From assembly GCF_902859645.1 (NCBI RefSeq), contig NZ_CADIJR010000026.1:1-64000 (forward strand): DNA of 64,000 nucleotides, given 5' to 3'. This document shows positions 41,710-52,689 of the stretch, one piece after another; the first letter of the stretch is position 1, and every line of letters begins with the position of its first letter. The position numbers and the translations under genes were made by a program. The stretch is from Achromobacter insuavis. GTDB taxonomy: Bacteria > Pseudomonadota > Gammaproteobacteria > Burkholderiales > Burkholderiaceae_B. The notes beneath the pieces were generated by a model. That model was given only the letters and a program-made list of their open reading frames with translations, was not told the origin of the DNA and did not search any database.

Positions 41710-43280
41710 TGCGTAGGTTGCACTCTTTGCGTCGCTTCTCCGGCAACGCGCTGTTGCTGGCCGTTTGCGCCGCTTTCTCCGCCGCGCACGCGGCCGAGCC
41801 GAATGGCAAGGGCGCCAAGAATGCGCCGGCCGCGCAGAAAGCCGCGCCGCCCGTCGCCGGAGAGCAGTTCGTCGACGGCATTGCGGCCGTGGTCGACAAG
41901 GACGTGATCACCCTGCGCGAATTGCGCGACGCGTCGCTGCGTATTGCCGGTGAGCTGAAGACGCGCGGCATCCAGGTGCCCGACGACAAGACCCTGCAGC
42001 ACCAGGTGCTGCAGCGGCTCATCATGGAGCGGGTGCAGCGTCACGAGGCCGATCGTCTCGGCATCCGCGTCGACGATGCCCAGGTCGATCAGGCCATCAA
42101 GACCATCGCCGAGCGCAACAAGATCAGTGCGGCGCAACTGCGCCAGGAAATCGAGAAGTCCGGCACGACCTGGGACAGCTACCGCAAGTCCCTGAAGGAC
42201 GAGATCCGTTCCGATCGCCTGCGCCAGCGTGCGGTCGACTCCAACATCGTCATTTCCGACGCCGAGGTCGACGCCTTCCTGAAGGACCAGCGCCGCAATC
42301 CGGCGTTCGCCGCCGCGCCCCAGTCGGCGCAGCAGGCCCAGCCGCAACCGCAGCCGGAAGCCGCGCCCGAGCAGGCCGCCGCGCCGGCCGGCCCGATGCT
42401 TTACGCCGTGGCGCAGATCCTGGTGCGCGTGCCGGAAGGCTCGTCGCCCGACCAGCTGGCCGCGTTGCGCAAGAAGGCCGAGGACCTGCTGGCGCGCGCC
42501 AAGCGCGGCGATGATTTCGCCAGCCTGGCGGCCGCCAACTCGGACGGCCCCGAAGCCCTGCAGGGCGGCGTCATGGGCGTGCGTCCGCTGGACGGCTGGC
42601 CCGACCTGTTCGCCAAGGCCCTCGGCAACCTGCAGAAGGGCCAGGTCTCGACGCTGCTCCAGAGCGGCAACGGCTTCCACATCCTCAAGGTGATGGACCG
42701 CGGCACCGCGCAACCGGCGCCCAGCCGCACCGCCCGCGCGCCCGCACCGGCGCCCGCGCCGCAGCCGCGTCCGCAACCCCAGGCCCAGGCGCCGCAGGGT
42801 CCGGTCGAAGTGATGCAGACGCACGCGCGCCACATCCTGATCAAGACCTCGACGGTCATGAGCGATGAGCAGGCCCGCCAACGCCTCGAACAGGTGCGTC
42901 AGCGCCTGGTGGCCGGCGACGCCAAGTTCGCCGACATGGCGCGCCAGTACTCGCAGGACGCGACCGCGCCGCAGGGCGGCGATCTGGGTTGGCTCAACCC
43001 GGGCGAAACCGTGCCGACCTTCGAGGCCGCGATGAACGCGCTCAAGCCGGGCGAGATCAGCCAACCCATCCAGACGCCGTTCGGCTGGCACCTGATCCAG
43101 GTCGAAGAGCGCCGCCAGCACGACGCCACCGACGACCTGGCCCGCATGAAGGCCCGCCAGACCCTGTTCGAGCGCCGCGCCCAACCCGCTTTCGAAGATT
43201 GGCTGGACCAGCTGCGCGCCCAGGCGTACGTGGATAACCGTCTCGAGAAGCAGGACCGTATCAACCAGAACAACCGCTGA
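41706..43280 (+). CDS. surA: Periplasmic chaperone and peptidyl-prolyl isomerase SurA
   Basis: A 524-residue periplasmic chaperone that escorts outer-membrane proteins, LptD among them. Signal peptide (MMRRLHSLRRFSGNALLLAVCAAF, split as MMRRLHSLRRF and SGNALLLAVCAAF), SurA_N domain (about 55-205), parvulin domain 1 (about 225-330, YAVAQILVRVPEGSSPDQLA) and domain 2 (about 365-465, QTHARHILIKTSTVMSDEQA), then a C-terminal helix. Two Ala/Pro/Gln-rich linkers (about 205-225 and 335-360) are longer than in E. coli SurA. Starts at ATG 41706, overlapping the lptD stop by 4 bases. The lptD-surA-rsmA order is typical, though pdxA, often between surA and rsmA, is absent. Confidence 0.95.
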   Translation: MMRRLHSLRRFSGNALLLAVCAAFSAAHAAEPNGKGAKNAPAAQKAAPPVAGEQFVDGIAAVVDKDVITLRELRDASLRIAGELKTRGIQVPDDKTLQHQVLQRLIMERVQRHEADRLGIRVDDAQVDQAIKTIAERNKISAAQLRQEIEKSGTTWDSYRKSLKDEIRSDRLRQRAVDSNIVISDAEVDAFLKDQRRNPAFAAAPQSAQQAQPQPQPEAAPEQAAAPAGPMLYAVAQILVRVPEGSSPDQLAALRKKAEDLLARAKRGDDFASLAAANSDGPEALQGGVMGVRPLDGWPDLFAKALGNLQKGQVSTLLQSGNGFHILKVMDRGTAQPAPSRTARAPAPAPAPQPRPQPQAQAPQGPVEVMQTHARHILIKTSTVMSDEQARQRLEQVRQRLVAGDAKFADMARQYSQDATAPQGGDLGWLNPGETVPTFEAAMNALKPGEISQPIQTPFGWHLIQVEERRQHDATDDLARMKARQTLFERRAQPAFEDWLDQLRAQAYVDNRLEKQDRINQNNR

Positions 43281-43298
43281 TCACAGCCCGGGCTTTTC

Positions 43299-44090
43299 AT
43301 GTCTCAACACCAGGCGCGCAAGCGCTTTGGCCAGAACTTCCTGACCGACGAGAGCGTGGTCGAGTCGATCGTGCGGGCGGTCAACCCCGCCCGCGGCGAT
43401 ACCGTGGTCGAGATCGGTCCGGGCCTGTCGGCGCTGACGCGGCCGCTGCTCGAGCGGCTCGATCACCTGACCGCGGTCGAGATCGACCGCGATCTGGCGG
43501 CGCGCCTGCGCAAGCAGTTCGAGGAAGGCCGCCTGACCGTGGTCGAGGCCGACGCGCTGACGGTGGACTTCTCGCAGTTCGGCGCCGGGCTGCGGGTGGT
43601 GGGCAACCTGCCCTACAACATCTCCAGTCCGCTGCTGTTTCACCTGATGACCTGGGCCGATCATGTCCGCGACCAGCATTTCATGCTGCAGCGGGAAGTG
43701 ATCGACCGCATGGTGGCGCAACCCGGCAGCGGCGATTTCAGCCGCCTGTCCGTGATGCTGCAGTCGCGCTATCGCATGCACAAGCTGTTCGACGTGCCGC
43801 CCGAGGCGTTCGATCCGCCGCCCAAGGTGGTGTCGGCCATCGTGCGCATGGTGCCGCTGCCGGCCGAACGCCTGCGCCCGGTCAGCGCGCGCGCCTTCGA
43901 GACCGTGGTGGCCCGCGCCTTCTCGCAGCGCCGCAAGATGCTGCGTCGGGTGCTGGCCGACTGGGCGCCGCAGGTGCCCTGGGAAGCGCTGGACATCGCG
44001 CCCACCGCGCGCGCCGAGGATATCTCGGTGGACCGCTACATCCGTCTGTCGGACGCGCTGGTCGAGGCCGGCGTGCTGCAGCGCGGTTGA
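43299..44090 (+). CDS. rsmA: 16S rRNA dimethyladenosine transferase KsgA/RsmA
   Basis: A 263-residue SAM-dependent methyltransferase that dimethylates A1518 and A1519 of 16S rRNA. Motifs: [11 protein letters not shown] (N-terminus), [20 protein letters not shown] (SAM site), [15 protein letters not shown] (NLPY catalytic), and [14 protein letters not shown]. Starts 18 bases after surA. A terminator follows the stop closely. Confidence 0.96.
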   Translation: MSQHQARKRFGQNFLTDESVVESIVRAVNPARGDTVVEIGPGLSALTRPLLERLDHLTAVEIDRDLAARLRKQFEEGRLTVVEADALTVDFSQFGAGLRVVGNLPYNISSPLLFHLMTWADHVRDQHFMLQREVIDRMVAQPGSGDFSRLSVMLQSRYRMHKLFDVPPEAFDPPPKVVSAIVRMVPLPAERLRPVSARAFETVVARAFSQRRKMLRRVLADWAPQVPWEALDIAPTARAEDISVDRYIRLSDALVEAGVLQRG

Positions 44091-44103
44091 TGCCGCAATC
44101 CCC

Positions 44104-44135
44104 AAAAAAAGCCCGCGTCGAGCGGGCTTTTTTTT
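44104..44135. terminator. Bidirectional terminator between rsmA and glycerate kinase
   Basis: AAAAAAAGCCCGC-GTCGA-GCGGGCTTTTTTTT is symmetrical with A run on the left and T run on the right, so it can end both convergent transcripts (stops at 44090 and 44158). Confidence 0.9.
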
Positions 44136-44157
44136 GTGGCGCCGCGTTGTGCCGTGG

Positions 44158-45300
44158 CTACAGCATGCGCTTCTGCGCCGCCATCCACAGTTGCATCACG
44201 TCGCGGGCGCGATCGTGCAGCAGCCGCTCGGCATCGGCCAGGGCCTGTTGCAACGTGATGGGACCCGGCGCCAGGCTGAAGGCGGCGCTGATGCCGCCCG
44301 CGTGGAGCGCTTCGTAGCCTTCGCCCAGCGAGCCGGCCAGCGCCACCACCGGCACGCCGGCCTGGTGCGCGATGCGGGCCACGCCCGCGGGCGTCTTGCC
44401 GCGCAGGGTCTGCGCGTCCATGCGGCCTTCGCCGGTGAAGGCGAGCGTGGCGCCCTCCATGGCCTGCGCCAGGCCGCCGAGTTCGGCGACGATCTCGACG
44501 CCGGGGCGGAAGTGCGCGTTCAGGAAGGTCTTGGCGGCGAAGCCGAGACCGCCGGCCGCGCCCGCGCCAGCGTCATCGCGGCGATCGCTGCCCAGCTGGC
44601 GCGCACAGACGTCGGCGAAGTGGCCGAGCATGGCGTCCAGCGCCAGCACCTGTTCGGGCGTGGCGCCTTTCTGCGGACCGAAGATGTGGGAGGCGCCCTG
44701 CGGTCCGCACAGCGGGTTGTCGACGTCGGAGGCGATGACGATGCGCGTCTTCGCCAGCCGCGGATCGAGGCCGCGCGGGTCGATGCTGGCCAACTGCCCC
44801 AGCGCGCCGCCGCCCGGCGGCAGGCTGCGGCCGTCCTGGTCGAGCAGGCGCAGGCCCAGCGCGGTCAACATGCCGGCGCCGCCGTCATTGGTGGCGGAGC
44901 CGCCCAGGCCCAGGATGATGCGTTCGGCGCCGGCGTCCAGCGCCGCCAGGATCAGCTCGCCCACGCCATGGCTGCTGGCGCGCATCGGGTCGCGCTTGGC
45001 CGGCGCGATCAGTTCCAGCCCGGCGGCCGCGGCCATCTCGATGATGGCAGTGCCGTCTTCGAGCAGGCCCCACACGGCGTCGACCTTGTGGCCCAGCGCG
45101 TCGTTGACGGTGCGCTCGCGCGCCTGGCCGCCGGCGGCCGCCAGCACCGCCTCGACCGTGCCTTCGCCGCCGTCGGCCATCGGGATGCAGACGGTCTGCG
45201 CCCCGGGGCAGGCGGCCTTGACGCCGCGGGCGATGGCCGCGGCCGCGTCCGGCGCGGAAACGCTTTCCTTGAAAGAGTCGGGTGCGATGACAATTTTCAC
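44158..45300 (-). CDS. Glycerate kinase (GarK/GlxK family)
   Basis: A 380-residue kinase that phosphorylates D-glycerate (to 2-phosphoglycerate in this family). Motifs: KIVIAPDSFKESVSAPDAAA, MADGGEGTVEAVL, GLGGSATNDGGAGMLTALG, FTGEGRMDAQTLRGKTPAGV. I place the start at GTG 45300 (residue MKIVIAPDSF), four codons inside another GTG at 45312; the longer start is possible. It is divergent from pyruvate kinase, so glycerate can flow to pyruvate via 2-phosphoglycerate, enolase and PEP: a plausible functional pair. Confidence 0.92.
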   Translation of the reverse strand: MKIVIAPDSFKESVSAPDAAAAIARGVKAACPGAQTVCIPMADGGEGTVEAVLAAAGGQARERTVNDALGHKVDAVWGLLEDGTAIIEMAAAAGLELIAPAKRDPMRASSHGVGELILAALDAGAERIILGLGGSATNDGGAGMLTALGLRLLDQDGRSLPPGGGALGQLASIDPRGLDPRLAKTRIVIASDVDNPLCGPQGASHIFGPQKGATPEQVLALDAMLGHFADVCARQLGSDRRDDAGAGAAGGLGFAAKTFLNAHFRPGVEIVAELGGLAQAMEGATLAFTGEGRMDAQTLRGKTPAGVARIAHQAGVPVVALAGSLGEGYEALHAGGISAAFSLAPGPITLQQALADAERLLHDRARDVMQLWMAAQKRML

Positions 45301-45405
45301 GAGGCCTGCCACGGTTCGTTGGGGACGGGATGTCGATCATGATACCCGCGTGTCCGCCGCCGTCGTACCATAGCGCTTTCGTTGTTCATGTGAGAGTGGA
45401 TCGCC

Positions 45406-46848
<1,443 letters not shown>

Positions 46849-46894
46849 GCGGTCCCGTGGCGCGCCGGGCCTGCAAGCAGGCTTCGCGCGCCGT

Positions 46895-48124
46895 TCAACC
46901 GAAGAACCAGTAGCACACGCCGATGGCCGCCAGCACGCCGGCCAGGTCGGCCACCAGCGCGCAACCCACCGCATGGCGCGCGCGCAGGATGCCGACCGAG
47001 CCGAAATACACCGCCAGCACGTAGAAGGTGGTTTCGGTGCTGCCTTGCACCACCGCGGCCAGCAGCGCGGGGAAACTGTCCACGCCGAAGTGTGTCATGG
47101 TCTCGAGCATCATGGCGCGCGCCGCGCTGCCCGAGAACGGCTTGACCAGCGCGGTCGGCAGCGCGTCGACGAAGCGCGTGTCCCAGCCGGCATTGGCGGC
47201 CAGCCAGCGGATGCCGTCGAGCAGGAAATCCAGCGCGCCCGAGGCCCGCAGCACGCCGACCGCGCACAGCATCGCCACCAGATAGGGCAGCAGGCTCTTG
47301 GCGATGTCGAAGCCTTCCTTGGCGCCTTCGATGAAGGCCTCGTAGACCGGCACCTTCTTCCAGGCGCCGACGATGAGGAAGGCCAGCAGGATGCCGAACA
47401 GGGCCAGGTTGCCCATCAGCGACGACAGCGCGGCGATGGCGCTGGCCGACATGCTGGCCAGCAGCGCCATGAAGCCGCCCATGACCAGCGCCGCGCCGCC
47501 CAGCCACAGCATCACGACGGGATCGATCAGGCGCAGGCGCTGGCATGCCGCCACCGCCAGGAAACCGGCCAGCGTCGACGCGCTGGTGGCCAGCAGGATC
47601 GGCAGGAACACCAGGGTGGGGTCGGGCGCGCCCTGCTGCGCGCGGAACATGAACAGCGTCACCGGCAGCAGCGTCAGCGACGAGGCGTTGAGCACCAGGA
47701 ACAGGATCTGGGCGTTGCTGGCGGTGTCGGGCCTGGGGTTGAGCGATTGCAGTTCGCGCATGGCGCGCAGGCCGATGGGCGTGGCGGCATTGTCCAGGCC
47801 CAGGCCGTTGGCGGCGAAGTTGAGCGTGATCAAGCCGATCGCGGGGTGGTTGCGCGGCACCTCGGGCATCAAGCGCGCGAACAGCGGCCCCAGCAGCCGC
47901 GCCAGCCGTTCCACCAGCCCGGCGCCCTCGGCGATGCGCAGGAACCCCAGCCACAGCGTCAGCGTGCCGAACAACAGCACCATCACCTCGACCGACACCC
48001 GCGCCATGTCGAACAGGCTGGCGACCATGGCGCGGAACACGTCCGGGTCGCCGATGGCCAGCCAGCGGTATAGCGCGGCCGCGGCGGCAGTCAGGAAGAA
48101 GCCCAGCCAGAGTTTGTTCAGCAT
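46895..48124 (-). CDS. Fused SpmA/SpmB-like membrane protein (nucleoside-recognition/GATE domains)
   Basis: A 409-residue protein with about 8-10 hydrophobic segments and two GATE ('nucleoside recognition') domains, the N-half like SpmA (LNFAANGLGLDNAATPIGLR) and the C-half like SpmB (ETMTHFGVDSFPALLAAVVQ, GSTETTFYVLAVYFG). In Bacillus the separate SpmA and SpmB proteins act in spore-core dehydration; here the organism is a presumed non-sporeformer and the role is unknown, perhaps transport of small molecules. ATG 48124. It runs convergent to pyk. Confidence 0.85.
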   Translation of the reverse strand: MLNKLWLGFFLTAAAAALYRWLAIGDPDVFRAMVASLFDMARVSVEVMVLLFGTLTLWLGFLRIAEGAGLVERLARLLGPLFARLMPEVPRNHPAIGLITLNFAANGLGLDNAATPIGLRAMRELQSLNPRPDTASNAQILFLVLNASSLTLLPVTLFMFRAQQGAPDPTLVFLPILLATSASTLAGFLAVAACQRLRLIDPVVMLWLGGAALVMGGFMALLASMSASAIAALSSLMGNLALFGILLAFLIVGAWKKVPVYEAFIEGAKEGFDIAKSLLPYLVAMLCAVGVLRASGALDFLLDGIRWLAANAGWDTRFVDALPTALVKPFSGSAARAMMLETMTHFGVDSFPALLAAVVQGSTETTFYVLAVYFGSVGILRARHAVGCALVADLAGVLAAIGVCYWFFG

Positions 48125-48272
48125 GCGGTGTGTGCCCGGATAGCGATTGGATTGCGCACCAGCGCGGGGAGGCCCATTGTCGCAGAGTCGGACCGGTGGG
48201 GTTTGGCCCCGATGGCCCAATTCTGGTACTTTGCCCTGATATGCCCAGTGGCATCGAACGAGAGGGGAGCAC

Positions 48273-50516
48273 ATGGATTTCAACGCATGGCGCCGGCGCC
48301 GCATCTCCGAACCCGCGTACCGCTGGGCGCGCAACGCGATGCCGCCGCTCTCGGCCACCGAGCGCGAGGCCATCGAGGCCGGCGACACCTGGTGGGAAGC
48401 CGATCTGTTCACCGGCAATCCCGACTGGCGCAAGCTGCTGGACGTGCCCGCCGCCGCCCTGACGCCGGATGAGCAACGCTTCATCGACGGCCCGGTGGCG
48501 CAGCTGTGCGCCATGCTGGACGAATGGGACATCACCTGGCATCGGCGCGACCTGCCGCCCGAGGTCTGGGCCTTCCTGAAGGCGCAGCGCTTCTTCGGCA
48601 TGATCATTCCCAAGCGCCACGGCGGCCTGGGGTTCTCGCCCTACGCGCATTCCGAGGTGGTGCGGCGTATCTCGGCCTATTCGATCACCGCCGGCGTCAC
48701 GGTCATGGTGCCCAACTCGCTGGGGCCGGGCGAGCTGCTGATGCAGTTCGGCACCCAGGCCCAGCGCGACTACTGGCTGCCGCGCCTGGCCGACGGCCGC
48801 GAGGTGCCGTGCTTCGGCCTGACCAGTCCCGAGGCCGGCTCGGATGCCGCCTCCATGGTCGATACCGGCGTGGTCTGCCGCCAGGTGGTGGACGGCCGCG
48901 AGCTGATCGGCGTGCGCCTGAACTGGCACAAGCGCTACATCACGCTGGGGCCGGTGGCCACGGTGCTGGGGCTGGCGTTCAAGATGTCGGACCCCGACGG
49001 CATCCTGGGCGAGGCGCGCGACATCGGCATTTCCGTGGCGCTGGTGCCGACCGACGCGCCGGGCGTCGAAATCGGCCGCCGCCACCTGCCGGCGATGCAG
49101 GTGTTCCAGAACGGGCCCAATCGCGGCCGCGACGTGTTCGTGCCGCTGGACGCGCTGATCGGCGGCGTCGAGCGCGCCGGCCATGGCTGGCAGATGCTGA
49201 TGAGCGCGCTGGCGGCGGGCCGCGGCATTTCATTGCCGTCGCTGTCGGCCGCGGCGTGCGTGATGAGCGCGCACGCCACCGGCATGTACGCGCGGGTGCG
49301 CGAGCAGTTCGGCATCCCCGTCGGCAAATTCGAAGGCGTGCAGGAAAAGCTCGCCAGCCTGGCGGGCAATGCCTACCTGGTGGAAGCGGCCCGGCGCCTG
49401 ACCTGCGCGGCGCTGAACCAGGGCGTGAAGCCGGCGGTGGTGTCGGGCATCATGAAATACCACGCCACCGAGCGCATGCGGGTGTCGGTCAACGACGCCA
49501 TGGACGTGCATGCCGGCCGCGCGGTGATCGACGGACCCAGCAACTACCTGGGCGCGCTGTACCGGGCGGTGCCCATCGCCATCACGGTCGAGGGCGCCAA
49601 CATCCTGACGCGCAACCTGATCATCTTCGGCCAGGGCGCGATCCGCGCCCATCCCTACCTGATGCCGGAGATCCTGGCGCTGGGCAATCCCGATGAAGAG
49701 CGCGGCATGGAAGTGTTCCATGACGTGTTCTGGCGCCACCTGCGCCATACCGGCATGAACACGCTGCGCGCCATCGGCCGCGCCTGGACCGGCGGCGTGC
49801 TGGCGCCGTCGCCGGTGTCCGGTCCCACCGCCGGCCATTACCGCCGGCTGGGCCGCTATGCGGCCGGCTTCGCGCTGCTGGCCGACGCCACGCTGGCGCG
49901 GCTGGGCGGCGGCCTCAAGCGCCGCGAGATGATCTCGGCGCGGCTGGGCGACATCCTGGCCGAGCTGTACCTGCTGTCGGCCGTGCTCAAGCGCTGGGAG
50001 GACGAAGGGCGCAAGCACGACGACCTGCCGCTGGTGCGCTGGTGCATGGAACAGGGCTATGCCGAGATCGAGAAGCGCATGGACCAGGTGCTGTCGAACC
50101 TGCCGGGCCGGCCGCTGGCCTGGGCGCTGCGCGCGGCCATCCTGCCGTTGCGGCTGGCCAAGGGGCCGGGCGATGCGCTCAGCCGCGAATGCGCGGAACT
50201 GCTGCTCAAGCCGTCGCCGACCCATGTGCGGCTGGCGGCCGACCTGCAGCGCGTGTCAGGCAGCGGCGGCCAGGGCGATGCCGATCCGCTGGCGCTGCTG
50301 ACCCGCGCCTTCGCCCTGGTGGACGCGGTGCAGCCGATCCGCGACCGGCTGCGCCAGTCGGGCGTGCGCGATTGGCGCGAGGCGCACCGGCACGGCGCCA
50401 TCACGGCGACGCAGGCCGCGCAACTCGAAGAGGCCGAGGCGATCGTGTCGCGCGTGCTGCAGGTAGACGATTTCGCGCCCGAGGAATTGTCGCCGCGGGA
50501 CGATCAGTCGTCCTGA
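48273..50516 (+). CDS. fadE: FadE-type acyl-CoA dehydrogenase
   Basis: A 747-residue acyl-CoA dehydrogenase of the FadE class, doing the first step of fatty-acid beta-oxidation. Marks: [34 protein letters not shown] (FAD contact), [18 protein letters not shown], and [20 protein letters not shown] around the catalytic Glu, with the long C-terminal DUF1974-like domain (about 490-740) typical of FadE. It is shorter than E. coli FadE (~814) because the N-terminal hydrophobic extension is missing. It is convergent with def, overlapping by 13 bases. Confidence 0.9.
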   Translation: MDFNAWRRRRISEPAYRWARNAMPPLSATEREAIEAGDTWWEADLFTGNPDWRKLLDVPAAALTPDEQRFIDGPVAQLCAMLDEWDITWHRRDLPPEVWAFLKAQRFFGMIIPKRHGGLGFSPYAHSEVVRRISAYSITAGVTVMVPNSLGPGELLMQFGTQAQRDYWLPRLADGREVPCFGLTSPEAGSDAASMVDTGVVCRQVVDGRELIGVRLNWHKRYITLGPVATVLGLAFKMSDPDGILGEARDIGISVALVPTDAPGVEIGRRHLPAMQVFQNGPNRGRDVFVPLDALIGGVERAGHGWQMLMSALAAGRGISLPSLSAAACVMSAHATGMYARVREQFGIPVGKFEGVQEKLASLAGNAYLVEAARRLTCAALNQGVKPAVVSGIMKYHATERMRVSVNDAMDVHAGRAVIDGPSNYLGALYRAVPIAITVEGANILTRNLIIFGQGAIRAHPYLMPEILALGNPDEERGMEVFHDVFWRHLRHTGMNTLRAIGRAWTGGVLAPSPVSGPTAGHYRRLGRYAAGFALLADATLARLGGGLKRREMISARLGDILAELYLLSAVLKRWEDEGRKHDDLPLVRWCMEQGYAEIEKRMDQVLSNLPGRPLAWALRAAILPLRLAKGPGDALSRECAELLLKPSPTHVRLAADLQRVSGSGGQGDADPLALLTRAFALVDAVQPIRDRLRQSGVRDWREAHRHGAITATQAAQLEEAEAIVSRVLQVDDFAPEELSPRDDQSS

Positions 50517-51037
50517 TTCGGGTCCATGCCCGGGAACAGGATTTCGGTGAAGCCGAACTTCGAGAAATCCTGGATCCGGGAAGGATAGAGTCGGCCGATC
50601 AGGTGGTCGCATTCATGCTGCACCACGCGGGCGTGGAAGCCCTCGGCCTCGCGGTCGATGTCACGGCCGTAGGGATCCTTGCCCTGGTAGCGGATGTGGC
50701 GGTAGCGCGGCACCAGGCCGCGCAGCCCCGGCACCGACAGGCAGCCTTCCCAGCCGTCTTCCATGTCGTCGGACAGCGGCGTGATGACCGGATTGCACAG
50801 GATCGTCTGCGGCACCGCCGGCGCGTCGGGATAGCGCTCGTTGCGGTCGAAGCCGAAGATGACCAGCTGCAGGTCCACGCCGATCTGCGGCGCGGCCAGG
50901 CCCACCCCTTGCGCCGCCGCCATGGTCTCGAACATGTCTTCGATCAGGGCGTGCAGTTCGGGGGTATCGAAGCGCTCGACCGGCGGCGCGATGCGCAGCA
51001 GCCGGGGATCGCCCATTTTGAGGATGGAGTGGATCAT
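50504..51037 (-). CDS. def: Peptide deformylase
   Basis: A 177-residue metalloenzyme that removes the formyl group from new proteins. Motifs I-III are present: [18 protein letters not shown] and [13 protein letters not shown] (H-E-x2-D-H with the Fe/Zn Cys in EGCLS). ATG 51037 lies 18 bases after gloA, so it shares the leftward operon. It is a type-2-like longer form (insertion [11 protein letters not shown]). Another def copy usually sits with fmt in these bacteria. Confidence 0.95.
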   Translation of the reverse strand: MIHSILKMGDPRLLRIAPPVERFDTPELHALIEDMFETMAAAQGVGLAAPQIGVDLQLVIFGFDRNERYPDAPAVPQTILCNPVITPLSDDMEDGWEGCLSVPGLRGLVPRYRHIRYQGKDPYGRDIDREAEGFHARVVQHECDHLIGRLYPSRIQDFSKFGFTEILFPGMDPNQDD

Positions 51038-51055
51038 GGCGATGGCGGGTGGGGT

Positions 51056-51451
51056 TCAGTCCACCCTTCCTTTCTTCTGGATGAACTCGATCTTGTAGCC
51101 GTCCGGGTCCTCGACGAAGGCGATCACGGTGGTGCCGTGCTTCATCGGGCCGGCCTCGCGGGTGACCTTGCCGCCGCGTTCCTTGACCTTGTCACAGGCT
51201 TCGTAGGCGTTGTCGACTTCCAGGGCGATGTGGCCGTAGCCGGTGCCCAGGTCGTACTTGTCGGTGTCCCAGTTGTGGGTCAGCTCGATCACGGCGCCTT
51301 CGGATTCATCCTGGTAGCCGACGAAGGCCAGCGTGAACTTGCCGTCGGGGTAGTCGTTGCGGCGCAGGACGCGCATGCCGAGCACGTTGGTGTAGAAGTC
51401 GATGGACTTGTCGAGGTTGCCGACTCGCAGCATGGTGTGGAGCATACGCAT
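51056..51451 (-). CDS. gloA: Lactoylglutathione lyase (glyoxalase I)
   Basis: A 131-residue enzyme that converts the methylglyoxal-glutathione hemithioacetal to S-lactoylglutathione. Visible: [40 protein letters not shown], the metal-ligand stretches [16 protein letters not shown] and [16 protein letters not shown], and [17 protein letters not shown] 51451 (MRMLHT) is chosen. Spacing: 11 bases after the PhnW-like gene and 18 before def, indicating one transcript. Confidence 0.95.
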   Translation of the reverse strand: MRMLHTMLRVGNLDKSIDFYTNVLGMRVLRRNDYPDGKFTLAFVGYQDESEGAVIELTHNWDTDKYDLGTGYGHIALEVDNAYEACDKVKERGGKVTREAGPMKHGTTVIAFVEDPDGYKIEFIQKKGRVD

Positions 51452-51462
51452 GGTGGAATTCC

Positions 51463-52605
51463 TTAAGCGATGAGGGGTGGCGGGAAGCCGTGGACGTGTC
51501 CGGCGGACTCCCTGGTTATGCCGAGGTCTTGCAGCGCGCCGCCCATGGCGTCGACCGCAAGCCGCATCTGGTCGGGCCCGAAGGCGCCGATGCAACCCAC
51601 CCGGAAAGTGGGCAGTTCGGTGTTGGTGAAATTGCTGAGCACGAAGCCGCGCTGCTTGAGCGCGTCCACGAACAGCTGCAGGTTCCAGGTCGGCGCGTCG
51701 GGCGCATGCACGTTGACGACGATCGGGCCTTGCAGCGCGGGCGGCAGGTAGGGGCTGAGCCCCAGGCCGGCCACGCCGTCGTAGAGGGCGCGCATGTTGG
51801 CGGTGTAGCGCGCCAGCCGGGCTTCGCGGCCTTCCTGATGATACAGCTCCAGCGCCACGGCCAGCGCCGCCAGCGTCGGCGCCGGCGGCGTGAAGCGCGG
51901 GCCGGCGTTGGGCGCCAGGGTGTGCTGGTAGATGTCGGCCAGGTCCAGCGACCAGCTGCCGGCGTTGCCGCGCGCGGCCTCCAGGCTGTCGCGGCGGCCC
52001 ACCACGAAGGCGGCGCCGGGCAGGCCTTCCAGGCACTTGTTGGCGGTCAGCACCACGGCGTCCACGGCCGGCAGGGCGCGCATTTCCAGCGGCAGCGCGC
52101 CGAAGGCCGAGACCGCGTCGACGATGACGCGGCGTCCCAGCGCGTGGGCGATGCGGGCCAGTTCCGGCACGTCGTGGCAGATGCCGCTGCCGGTCTCGCT
52201 GTAGACCAGCGCCACGTGCGTCAGGCTCGGGTCCTGCTCCAGCGCCCGCGCCACGGCCTGGGGATCGACGCGGTCGCGCACGCCCACGTACAGCGGCACG
52301 GCGACGCGGCCGGCCTCGGCGGCCAGCTTCTGCAGGCGGCCGGCGTAGGCGCCGGTGGACGGCACCAGCAGGCGGCCGCCGGGCGGCACCAGAGTGCGGA
52401 TCGCGGCTTCCACCGCGAAATGGCCGCAGCCCGGCAGCGCCAGCGCCACGTGCTCGTCCGCGTCGGCCTCGGCCACGCGCAGCACGCTGGCGCAGACCTG
52501 GCGGTACAGTTCGCGGAATTCGTTGTCCCAGGGCGCATAGTCCTGCGCCATGGCGGCCTTCACCCGCGCATCGGTCGTGACCGGGCCGGGAATCAGCAGA
52601 AGCAT
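51463..52605 (-). CDS. Class V aminotransferase, PhnW-like (2-aminoethylphosphonate/serine-glyoxylate type)
   Basis: A 380-residue PLP enzyme of the PhnW/AGXT branch. Marks: [20 protein letters not shown] (the start typical of this branch), [65 protein letters not shown] with the Schiff-base Lys. PhnW uses 2-aminoethylphosphonate and pyruvate to give phosphonoacetaldehyde; alanine- or serine-glyoxylate transaminases are close relatives and cannot be excluded. No phnX, phnA or phosphonate transporter is adjacent, so I do not give the symbol. It is upstream of gloA and def, separated from the metalloprotein gene by 84 bases. Confidence 0.78.
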   Translation of the reverse strand: MLLLIPGPVTTDARVKAAMAQDYAPWDNEFRELYRQVCASVLRVAEADADEHVALALPGCGHFAVEAAIRTLVPPGGRLLVPSTGAYAGRLQKLAAEAGRVAVPLYVGVRDRVDPQAVARALEQDPSLTHVALVYSETGSGICHDVPELARIAHALGRRVIVDAVSAFGALPLEMRALPAVDAVVLTANKCLEGLPGAAFVVGRRDSLEAARGNAGSWSLDLADIYQHTLAPNAGPRFTPPAPTLAALAVALELYHQEGREARLARYTANMRALYDGVAGLGLSPYLPPALQGPIVVNVHAPDAPTWNLQLFVDALKQRGFVLSNFTNTELPTFRVGCIGAFGPDQMRLAVDAMGGALQDLGITRESAGHVHGFPPPLIA

Positions 52606-52689
52606 GGTGTGTCTCCGTGGGTACTCATGCGAGGCTTCTTTTAGTGTGAACAGGCCCTGGGCCGGTTGCGGGGGCGTCGCGCACCGACC

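Noticed and set aside
45301-45312. GTG at 45312 as the glycerate kinase start
   Set aside because: Family proteins begin with M-K-I-V-I-A-P-D-S-F; the GTG at 45300 gives exactly that. The longer form remains possible.
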